From assembly GCA_023818865.1 (NCBI GenBank), contig JAMWDF010000147.1, forward strand, positions 1 through 5,921: DNA of 5,921 nucleotides, in the 5' to 3' direction. Each line of letters begins with the position of its first letter. Positions within the stretch are counted from its first letter, which is position 1. A model generated the notes under the pieces. It ran no database searches and had not been told where the DNA came from. It saw nothing but the letters and a program-made list of their open reading frames with translations. The position numbers were made by a program, and so were the translations under genes. This DNA is from Candidatus Omnitrophota bacterium. Its GTDB lineage: Bacteria > Ratteibacteria > UBA8468 > B48-G9 > DSTR01. Below, in pieces: positions 1 to 5,180 of the stretch.

Positions 1-77
1 AACGCTTCCTTTCCGTCCTCGGTCGTGACGAAACCATACCCCTTCTTCTCATTAAACCACTTCACCGTCCCCTTCAT
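1..77 (-). CDS. Cold-shock protein (CspA family), N-terminal part, runs off the left edge
   Basis: The 25 whole codons read MKGTVKWFNEKKGYGFVTTE followed by DGKEA, the typical beginning of a CspA-family single-domain protein of about 65-70 residues. These small cytoplasmic OB-fold proteins bind single-stranded RNA and DNA and act as RNA chaperones. The first RNA-binding motif (KGYGFVT, residues 12-18) and the preceding KWFN are intact. The second motif (usually VFVHF) lies beyond the window. The ATG at 77-75 is preceded by a perfect AGGAGG with a 7-nt spacer, which fixes the start. The gene has its own promoter and a leader of roughly 65 nt, so it is probably transcribed independently of the sugar operon upstream on the same strand. 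It looks like an ordinary housekeeping neighbour. The family assignment is very safe; the exact paralogue is unknown. Confidence 0.93.
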   Translation of the reverse strand, partial: MKGTVKWFNEKKGYGFVTTEDGKEA

Positions 78-84
78 ACTGCTT

Positions 85-90
85 CCTCCT
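85..90 (-). promoter_or_regulatory. Strong ribosome binding site of the csp gene
   Basis: AGGAGG on the minus strand, 7 nt before the ATG at 77. It is a perfect match to the anti-Shine-Dalgarno core and decides the csp start. Confidence 0.85.
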
Positions 91-124
91 AATACGGTAA
101 GAAATAAAGTCGACTGTAGCCACT

Positions 125-137
125 ATGGCCCAGCCAT
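125..137 (-). repeat. Small hairpin in the csp leader
   Basis: A 5-bp perfect inverted repeat (ATGGC, 3-nt loop, GCCAT) falls just after the predicted csp transcription start. It could be a 5'-end stabilising stem in the leader RNA. It is short enough to occur by chance. Confidence 0.3.
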
Positions 138-147
138 TTTCGCCTAT

Positions 148-175
148 ATTTTAACACATATTTCTCCTCTGTCAA
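148..175 (-). promoter_or_regulatory. Sigma70/sigmaA-type promoter of csp
   Basis: On the minus strand the -35 box is a perfect TTGACA (175-170), followed by a 16-bp spacer and TAAAAT (153-148) as -10 box. A TGT just before the -10 gives an extended -10 (TGn). Transcription should start near 141, giving a leader of about 65 nt. The leader contains a small perfect hairpin (ATGGC / GCCAT, 125-137). Long leaders are common for cold-shock genes, but no cold-box motif could be shown. Confidence 0.7.
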
Positions 176-176
176 A

Positions 177-196
177 TTGGCGAATTGCCTCGCCAA
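177..196. repeat. Perfect 7-bp inverted repeat just upstream of the csp -35 box
   Basis: The arms TTGGCGA (177-183) and TCGCCAA (190-196) are exact reverse complements separated by 6 bp. The repeat ends one base upstream of the csp -35 box, a position suited to a dimeric activator or repressor site. For minus-strand transcripts the T-run lies before the stem, not after it, so it is not a classical terminator for the upstream operon. Read on the plus strand the stem is followed by A residues, so it is not a terminator in that direction either. Confidence 0.4.
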
Positions 197-213
197 AAAA
201 TCTCTCTGAAAAT

Positions 214-237
214 ATCTACCCTGATAAGCGGGTGGAT
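214..237 (-). terminator. Possible weak terminator after the aminotransferase gene
   Basis: Starting 19 nt after the stop codon, the minus strand can form an imperfect stem: ATC and ACCC pair with GGGT and GAT around an 8-nt loop, with one C/A mismatch. It is followed by ATTTT and, further on, T6. The stem is weak and the T-run distant, so this is only a candidate for the end of the deoR-isomerase-kinase-aminotransferase transcript. No better intrinsic terminator is visible between 78 and 256. Confidence 0.2.
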
Positions 238-256
238 AATGACAAAGGTGGCCGGG

Positions 257-1609
257 TTAACTGAGATAGCCTAATTCCTTCTCTGTCTCCCAGATAGCCT
301 CTTCGACAATACTTAATCCCTTAGCCGCCGCTTGCTTGGACATAATTATGGGCGGGGAAAGTCTGAGGATATGTCCAGCCGGCACCCAGGCTAGTCCTTT
401 CTTGAAAGCTTTTTGATATACCATCTGTCCGGCTTGTTCATCTGGTTCTTTTGTTTTTCTATCCTTCACCAGTTCTATCCCCAGGAGACATCCCTTTCCT
501 CGGACTTCGCCAATAAGAGGATGTCTAGTCTGCATTTCCTTGAGAAGAGAAAGCATATACTCACCCAGGGCAGCCGCGTGCTCGCACAAATTTTCTTCTT
601 CAATTACTTCCAGACTGGCCAGGGCTGCCGCACAAGCCATAGGATTTCCCCCGTAACTGGTAGAGGCAGAAATTTTCTCTAAAGCGTCTTTGTACTGCTC
701 AGCAATCACCATGGCTGTTACCGGAAACCCATTGCCGAAAGACTTACCCAGAGTAACTATGTCTGGTACTGTATTCCAATGTTCCATAGCCAGCATCTTC
801 CCAGTTCGCCCCATGCAGGTGAGGACCTCATCAGCCATCAAGAGCATCCGGTGCTGGGCGCACACCTGCCTAATTTTCTGAAGCCAGCCATCCGGAGGCA
901 CAATAGAACCAGCCCAACCCTGAATTGGTTCCAGCACTATCCCCGCCAATCTACCAGTAGTGAGATTGTTAATGGCCAGTTCCAAGAAATCAACGCAATG
1001 TAATTCACACTCTGGGTAACTTAGTCTAAAAGCGCAGCGATAACAATAAGCCCTGGGTACTAAAAAAAATCCTGGAGCCCGCATTCCCTGGGTCTTGTCC
1101 ACCCCAGCGCAACTGGCTGCGGCCATAGTTTTTCCGTGAAAATCGCGATAAAAGGAAATAAACTCAAAGTTTCCCGTCACCGCTCTCATAGCCCGCAGGC
1201 CGGCTTCTACCGCGGTTGTCCCGCTATCATAGAGTTGTACTCCGTTAAGGCCTTCTGGCAAAACAGAAACCAGTTTTTCCAGGAGGCTTGTCTTGATAGG
1301 CGTGGTAAAGTCGTGGCAGTTCATCAGTGTCCTGGCATATTTTGCCACAGCCTCACTCACTTTGGGGTGACAATGTCCCAAGCTGGTTACATAAATACCG
1401 GAGGAAAAGTCAAGGTAGGTGTTTCCGTCTACATCAGTCAAAGTGATGCCCTGTCCCTTTTCAAACGCTACCGGGAATAAGCGCACCTGACTAGAATATC
1501 CTTTCATATAGCGACTCGCCCGGCGGTGATACTCAACTGATTTTGGTCCTGGTGGTTCTACTATGATTTCCGGTACCCGGTTTAAATCAATCTCTGCCCA
1601 GTTTTTCAT
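257..1609 (-). CDS. PLP-dependent class III aminotransferase (GABA/omega-aminotransferase type)
   Basis: This 450-residue protein has the usual family length. The start at 1609 is chosen because AGGGAG lies 5 nt upstream; the in-frame ATG at 1720 would add 37 lysine-rich residues that sit inside the kinase gene and do not look like family sequence. Visible fold-type I features are the phosphate-binding stretch DSGTTAVEAG (128-137), MADEV with Asp260 for the pyridine nitrogen, LGKSFGNG with the Schiff-base Lys289, TSYGGNP (317-323) and Arg416 in LRLSPP, a likely substrate-carboxylate contact. A cysteine cluster C-x2-C-x8-C-x3-C occupies 189-205. The family moves an amino group between a terminal amine or amino acid and a 2-oxo acid in the cytoplasm. 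Its overlap of 23 nt with the kinase gene suggests co-translation, so its substrate is probably linked to the sugar pathway. Family is certain; substrate is unknown. GABA, beta-alanine and amino-aldehyde substrates are all possible. Confidence 0.93.
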   Translation of the reverse strand: MKNWAEIDLNRVPEIIVEPPGPKSVEYHRRASRYMKGYSSQVRLFPVAFEKGQGITLTDVDGNTYLDFSSGIYVTSLGHCHPKVSEAVAKYARTLMNCHDFTTPIKTSLLEKLVSVLPEGLNGVQLYDSGTTAVEAGLRAMRAVTGNFEFISFYRDFHGKTMAAASCAGVDKTQGMRAPGFFLVPRAYCYRCAFRLSYPECELHCVDFLELAINNLTTGRLAGIVLEPIQGWAGSIVPPDGWLQKIRQVCAQHRMLLMADEVLTCMGRTGKMLAMEHWNTVPDIVTLGKSFGNGFPVTAMVIAEQYKDALEKISASTSYGGNPMACAAALASLEVIEEENLCEHAAALGEYMLSLLKEMQTRHPLIGEVRGKGCLLGIELVKDRKTKEPDEQAGQMVYQKAFKKGLAWVPAGHILRLSPPIIMSKQAAAKGLSIVEEAIWETEKELGYLS

Positions 1610-2906
1610 TCTTTCTCCCTGCTTTTTCCCGAAATGTTCTTGATACAAGAAAAGCGGCTCCCCGGCCAGCGGCTTCTTTGACTTCGGGAACGACGACTTT
1701 TTTCCCTGTAAATTCTTCAAGATAATTTGGTAAAAGGGGCTCTTTTGTCCCGCCGCCGGCGAGGTATATCCGGTTTATCTTGGTTTTTTCTTCCATATGT
1801 TTCAGCAGCCAACAGACTTCTCCTATCAGCGTCTGAAGCACCTTCACATAAATTTCCTGGCCGGTAACTGACAGACTAAGGTTAGAGATTGCCCCTTTGC
1901 CCTGGGTAAATCCTAATTTCACCCTGAGACCAGCAATCTTTTTTTCTATCTTTTCTGAAAGGCTGGCAGCCAGGTTAATTTTCATATTCTCCCTTATCCA
2001 GGCAAGAAGGGCGCCAGCCTCGCTGACGACGCCCATCAGTCCGTATTTTCCTTTGAGGATATGCCTCCCTGGGCAAAAGAGATGCTCATTATCAAAAATC
2101 AATCTGTCGGTCGTCAAAAGAAGTGCCCAGGCTGTCCCGCAGGAAAGGAGAATGTCTCCTTTCTTTCCCGCTCCAGTTCCCAGACAAGCACAATACTGAT
2201 CATGTCCTCCAGCCACCCCGGGCAAGCCGGCTGGCAAATCTAACTGGTGACATTCCGGAGGTCTTGTTTCCCCGCCAATTGCGTCAGCCGGAAGGATCTC
2301 TGGAAGTTGTTCTGGCTTCAATCCGGTTAACTGGAGTAACTCTTCATCCCATGTTCCGGTGCGAAGATTGTAAAGACAACTCATCTGGGCAGAAGTGTGG
2401 TCCAGGTAGAAACGTCCAGTTAGCTTGAAATTCAAGTAATCGGAAACAAAAGAGACCCGGTGAATGTGTTTCCATGTTTCCTGCTCAACGCGTTTTAGCC
2501 AGAGGAGCAACGCCAGGGGAGCCCATCCCCGAAGAACATGACCAGTTTTCTGGTAGAAAAAGTCCTGTCCATATTGCCGGTTTAAGCAAGCGGCGATAGC
2601 CCTGGCTCTGTTGTCCAGCCAGGTGATTGCCGGCCGCAATGGTTTCATTTCTCGGTCAAGAAGGACAAATGTTCCTCCTTGACTGCTGAGGCTGAGGCCG
2701 GAAAGCCTTTTCTTCTTGGGCCCGATACCTAGATTCTTAGTCGCCTGCACCACTGCTTGCCACCAGCCTTCAGCTGGTTGCTCCACCCAACCTGCCTGGG
2801 GATAGAAAGTGGGAGTGGGCTGACTGGCCATTCTTACCAGGCGACCATCGTTGTCAAAGAGAAAAACCTTGCTGTTAGTTGTTCCGCTATCTATGGAGAA
2901 GACCAT
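1587..2906 (-). CDS. FGGY-family carbohydrate kinase (xylulokinase-like, short form)
   Basis: This 439-residue protein has the two-domain FGGY kinase layout and would phosphorylate a ketose or polyol with ATP. The N-terminal domain opens with DSGTTNSK (6-13, first phosphate loop) and has ITWLDNRA (94-101, substrate side). The hinge region carries GGHDQYCA with the likely catalytic base Asp236. The C-terminal domain has SCGTAWALL (255-263, second phosphate loop), YLAGGGTKEP (381-390, adenosine site) and EAAGRGAAFL (411-420). The family is normally about 480-520 residues; the shortening falls around 303-345, where the usual PYL-GER-P segment cannot be recognised. The ATG at 2906 is the only plausible start, because an in-frame TAG lies 24 nt upstream. 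It sits 13 nt after the isomerase stop without a clear Shine-Dalgarno site, so translation is probably coupled. Sequence flavour around 159-205 (TSAQMSCLYNLRTGTW) resembles xylulose kinases. The true substrate is not determined. Confidence 0.9.
   Translation of the reverse strand: MVFSIDSGTTNSKVFLFDNDGRLVRMASQPTPTFYPQAGWVEQPAEGWWQAVVQATKNLGIGPKKKRLSGLSLSSQGGTFVLLDREMKPLRPAITWLDNRARAIAACLNRQYGQDFFYQKTGHVLRGWAPLALLLWLKRVEQETWKHIHRVSFVSDYLNFKLTGRFYLDHTSAQMSCLYNLRTGTWDEELLQLTGLKPEQLPEILPADAIGGETRPPECHQLDLPAGLPGVAGGHDQYCACLGTGAGKKGDILLSCGTAWALLLTTDRLIFDNEHLFCPGRHILKGKYGLMGVVSEAGALLAWIRENMKINLAASLSEKIEKKIAGLRVKLGFTQGKGAISNLSLSVTGQEIYVKVLQTLIGEVCWLLKHMEEKTKINRIYLAGGGTKEPLLPNYLEEFTGKKVVVPEVKEAAGRGAAFLVSRTFREKAGRKNEKLGRD
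1615..1620 (-). promoter_or_regulatory. Ribosome binding site of the aminotransferase gene, inside the kinase gene
   Basis: AGGGAG on the minus strand, 5 nt before the ATG at 1609. It decides between the 450-residue start and the longer in-frame start at 1720, which has no family support. Confidence 0.7.
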
Positions 2907-2919
2907 TTTTACTGTCCGG

Positions 2920-4302
2920 TTAGATTTCTACCAGTTCAATTCCCTTGATTTGGGCTAAATATCTAAAATTTTGGCGGCAGTCACCAAAAGCCAGAGCCAG
3001 ATGGTGAGACCCACCGGCTAAACTGTAAGCAGTGAGAAAATCAGAGAGCCTTTGCTCTGGTCTGACAAAAAAGTGGGGTGATTCCAGAGAAAGGGACGGT
3101 CCCCTGACTATCCTTGCCCGGCTTACGATAAAACGCAATCCGTCTGAGGTCCCGGTGAGGTTGATTAAAGTAGCCAAAGCCGGTCTTAAGGTGAATACTG
3201 GCACCAGGGTGGCTGTCTTGTTACCGAGGGTCATAGGATTGACGACCAGCCTTATTGGCCAAGTTGGTCTTTTCAGATTGAAGTTAGCTTCGCCCAGGTG
3301 GTTCATCAAAACCCTGTTCCGGAGAAAATCAGCGGTGAACATTTCAGTAAAGGTGGCTTTCCCTCCAGAAAATATTTGAGCCAGCAAAACTGCGGTTGCC
3401 GAAAAAATATCGCCTTCTCCGCCGTAACCATATCCGGTAGCCATCAACTGGCAGATGCCCAAAAAGGGCATCACCTGGCCTGGTTTCAATCCAGCGAAGT
3501 TCACCGCCACTGCGGCCAATTTCTCTTGAAGCATCAATTTTTCCAGGCGACTAGCTGCAAGAAAGGATGCTTGCTTCACCGGTTCAGTCACCCGGCGATC
3601 AAAGATGAATTCCGATGGCCAGCGGCTATTTTGAGATTTTCTTTGACCGGAGGTTTTCACCTGGAGAAAACAACCATCTAAGTCAACCACCCGCGGTCCC
3701 AATTTTTCTGTCAGCCAGTCATCAGGCAAAGCAAAATCACCCATCTCTTCAAACCGGCTGCCTATCCGGCCGATGAGCATCTCTGACAACCGATGACTGA
3801 CCGCCGCGGCCAAAGACCAAGCCTTAATTTCCTGGAGTGTTTTTTTATCTGTCCAGTGACCAGTAATCAAACTGAAGTTGACTTTTTCCCGCAGAAGAAC
3901 ACTGGCTAAGTCCTGAACGCCGTGAATTCCGTGGTTTTCCATCAGCTCGCGCCGCTGAAAAGCAGAAGTGACCGTTTTCAGTTTTTGGGTGTTCCATAGG
4001 AGCAAAGGAAAGGTGGTTTGCTTAAGAGCCGGCAGAAGAGAAAGACTGGTCCCATAGGAGAGAAAAACAATGATTACTCCCTCAACTCCTTCCTGATAAA
4101 AATATTGCCAAGCCTGTCCGGCTGTCGCCTGGTCAAAGATGAGATAAGAAGGACAAATCTTTATCTCCTGGCTAAGTATCTTGGTTAATTGAAGGAAAAA
4201 CTTGTTCATGCCTGGTAGGTACTCAGTCGCTTTTTCCCGATATAGCTTGAGAGTAATGGGAGCAAATCCAATCTTAGGCTTTCTGAAATTTCTGTTGGTC
4301 AT
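2920..4302 (-). CDS. L-fucose/L-arabinose isomerase superfamily protein
   Basis: The 460-residue product belongs to the metal-dependent aldose-ketose isomerase superfamily of L-arabinose and L-fucose isomerases. The N-terminal half holds a Rossmann-like part (VEGVIIVFLSYGTSLSLLPAL, 73-93, cited here in part) and NHGIHGVQDL (123-132), the family's substrate-side motif. The C-terminal half has GYGYGGEGD with Glu296, FTEMFTADF with Glu320, MNHLGEAN with His335 and GGSHHLALAFG with His433/His434. These match in type, order and spacing the four metal ligands of E. coli AraA (Glu306, Glu333, His350, His450), so an active Mn(II)-type isomerase is likely. An AAGGAG site 5 nt before the ATG supports the start even though the first 29 nt overlap the end of deoR. 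It is not close enough to AraA or FucI to name the sugar. In the operon it should supply the ketose for the kinase. Confidence 0.85.
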   Translation of the reverse strand: MTNRNFRKPKIGFAPITLKLYREKATEYLPGMNKFFLQLTKILSQEIKICPSYLIFDQATAGQAWQYFYQEGVEGVIIVFLSYGTSLSLLPALKQTTFPLLLWNTQKLKTVTSAFQRRELMENHGIHGVQDLASVLLREKVNFSLITGHWTDKKTLQEIKAWSLAAAVSHRLSEMLIGRIGSRFEEMGDFALPDDWLTEKLGPRVVDLDGCFLQVKTSGQRKSQNSRWPSEFIFDRRVTEPVKQASFLAASRLEKLMLQEKLAAVAVNFAGLKPGQVMPFLGICQLMATGYGYGGEGDIFSATAVLLAQIFSGGKATFTEMFTADFLRNRVLMNHLGEANFNLKRPTWPIRLVVNPMTLGNKTATLVPVFTLRPALATLINLTGTSDGLRFIVSRARIVRGPSLSLESPHFFVRPEQRLSDFLTAYSLAGGSHHLALAFGDCRQNFRYLAQIKGIELVEI

Positions 4303-5098
4303 TGCTTCTCCTTATTTTGGCCACAATTACTTTGAAGCCTACTTTTTGGAATGCTTTCAGTTCTGCGGCTGAAGCCGCTGAATCGGTGATTAGTCTTCGT
4401 TCCCCCTCTCTCTGGAAAATATTTCCGTAAGGCAGAAGAGAGACCCGCCCGATTTTGGAAGAATCAGCCACAATATTGATGACCCTACTTTGATTCATGA
4501 CTGCTTCTTCCAGGGCAGCGGTTTCTGGATCAGTGGTGGTCAACCCTTTCTCAGGCGAAAGACCATCCACACCCAGAAAGCACTGATGAAAAAAAAGCTG
4601 CTGAATCTGGTTGATTGTTCCCGGACCAGAAACATCATAAAGTTGTTTTCGGACAAAACCGCCGAGCAAGAGAAGGCGAATAGACTGGTTTTTGAGAAGG
4701 AGGGAAACTATAGGCAAAGAAGATGTCGCCACAGTCAGTTCCCTGTTTCTTCTAGAAAGCAACCGGGCAATCTCCAGGGTGGTGGTGCCAGTGTCAAGAA
4801 AAACGATTTCACCTGGTCTAATGAGGTTAATCGCCAGGGTAGCAATAGCTTTTTTGGCCCGGTGATGGCGCCGCAGTTTGGCTTCAAAAAAGTATTCAGG
4901 GCTGATATTGACTTCCTGACAGACAGCGCCTCCATAAGTCCGGATTAAAGCTCCCTCTTGGGATAAAGCGTTCAGATCGTGCCGGACAGTTACCTCCGAG
5001 ACACCCAGTTGACTGGCTAGGTCAACCACAGACACCTGGCCATCTTTCTCCAGCTTTTCCTGAATGAGCTTTTTCCTCTGCCAGCTTTTTAATCCCAT
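4274..5098 (-). CDS. DeoR-family transcriptional repressor
   Basis: The 274-residue protein has the DeoR/GlpR layout. The N-terminal winged helix-turn-helix (about 5-58) reads VSVVDLASQLGVSEVTVRHD followed by LNALSQEGALIRTYGGA. The C-terminal DeoRC sensor domain, related to ribose-5-phosphate isomerase, has LDTGTTTLEIARLL (101-114), the GG-x8-SG stretch at 146-158, LGVDGLSPEKGLTTTDP (175-191) and ADSSKIGR with Lys215. Such sensors usually bind a phosphorylated sugar intermediate, which releases DNA. The start at 5098 is right for the family and has AAGGGA 7 nt upstream. It is first in the isomerase-kinase-aminotransferase operon and divergent from the aldolase, so it probably represses both directions, including itself. 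The protein is about 15-20 residues longer than most relatives, with a basic, glutamine-rich tail after residue 261 that lies largely in the overlap with the next gene. The inducer is unknown. Confidence 0.93.
   Translation of the reverse strand: MGLKSWQRKKLIQEKLEKDGQVSVVDLASQLGVSEVTVRHDLNALSQEGALIRTYGGAVCQEVNISPEYFFEAKLRRHHRAKKAIATLAINLIRPGEIVFLDTGTTTLEIARLLSRRNRELTVATSSLPIVSLLLKNQSIRLLLLGGFVRKQLYDVSGPGTINQIQQLFFHQCFLGVDGLSPEKGLTTTDPETAALEEAVMNQSRVINIVADSSKIGRVSLLPYGNIFQREGERRLITDSAASAAELKAFQKVGFKVIVAKIRRSNDQQKFQKA
4308..4313 (-). promoter_or_regulatory. Ribosome binding site of the isomerase gene, inside deoR
   Basis: AAGGAG on the minus strand, 5 nt before the ATG at 4302. It lies within the last codons of deoR and supports the overlapping start. 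Confidence 0.7.
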
Positions 5099-5108
5099 CG
5101 GTTATCCC

Positions 5109-5137
5109 TTGACCGTATATTTTATTTATGTTACGAT
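5109..5137 (+). promoter_or_regulatory. SigmaA-type promoter of the divergent aldolase gene
   Basis: TTGACC (5109-5114), a 17-bp spacer and TACGAT (5132-5137), with TG at 5129-5130 forming an extended -10. Transcription would start near 5144, giving a leader of about 37 nt. Its -35 box overlaps the deoR ribosome binding site, and most of the element overlaps the opposing deoR promoter, so both promoters cannot easily be occupied at once. Confidence 0.55.
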
Positions 5138-5146
5138 TGGTGTCAA
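5119..5146 (-). promoter_or_regulatory. SigmaA-type promoter of the deoR-isomerase-kinase-aminotransferase operon
   Basis: On the minus strand a perfect TTGACA (5146-5141), a 16-bp spacer and TAAAAT (5124-5119). The start would fall near 5112, giving a very short leader of about 14 nt that just includes the AAGGGA site (5110-5105). It overlaps the opposing aldolase promoter. Confidence 0.68.
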
Positions 5147-5151
5147 GTTGG

Positions 5152-5166
5152 TTTCGTTTTCTTTCG
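5152..5166. promoter_or_regulatory. Candidate DeoR operator: TTTCG direct repeat with 10-bp period
   Basis: TTTCG occurs at 5152-5156 and again at 5162-5166, separated by TTTTC, so both copies lie on the same face of the helix. Tandem TTTC-rich repeats are known in operators of DeoR-family regulators such as AgaR, as I recall. The site lies just downstream of the predicted aldolase start and just upstream of the deoR -35 box, where a bound repressor could affect both. Assignment is by position and pattern only. Confidence 0.4.
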
Positions 5167-5180
5167 GCTTTTGGGGAGAA

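Larger units (their letters stand above)
5108..5147. repeat. Inverted repeat formed by the two opposing -35 boxes
   Basis: CTTGAC (5108-5113) and GTCAAG (5142-5147) are exact reverse complements separated by 28 bp of AT-rich DNA. The repeat could be a second operator, or simply the result of two similar -35 boxes facing each other. Confidence 0.35.

Noticed and set aside
25..264. Plus-strand open frame of 79 codons across the csp start and the intergenic gap
   Set aside because: It is antisense to csp and its promoter, has no Shine-Dalgarno site and no recognisable protein features.
1136..1480. Plus-strand open frame of 114 codons inside the aminotransferase gene
   Set aside because: It lies fully antisense to a well-conserved enzyme gene and its translation looks like no family; a shadow frame.
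1610..1720. Longer aminotransferase start at 1720
   Set aside because: The added 37 residues are encoded within the kinase C-terminus and match no family sequence, while the ATG at 1609 has a good Shine-Dalgarno site and gives the normal length.
3032..3681. Two overlapping plus-strand open frames of 115 and 127 codons inside the isomerase gene
   Set aside because: Both are antisense to the conserved metal-binding half of the isomerase and show no start signals or family features.
4490..4948. Plus-strand open frame of 152 codons inside deoR
   Set aside because: It is antisense to the DeoR sensor domain; composition is unlike a real protein and no ribosome binding site precedes it.
5129..5145. 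Possible catabolite-responsive (cre) site in the divergent region
   Set aside because: The sequence around TGTTACGATTGG lacks the spacing and the symmetric CA end of the cre consensus.
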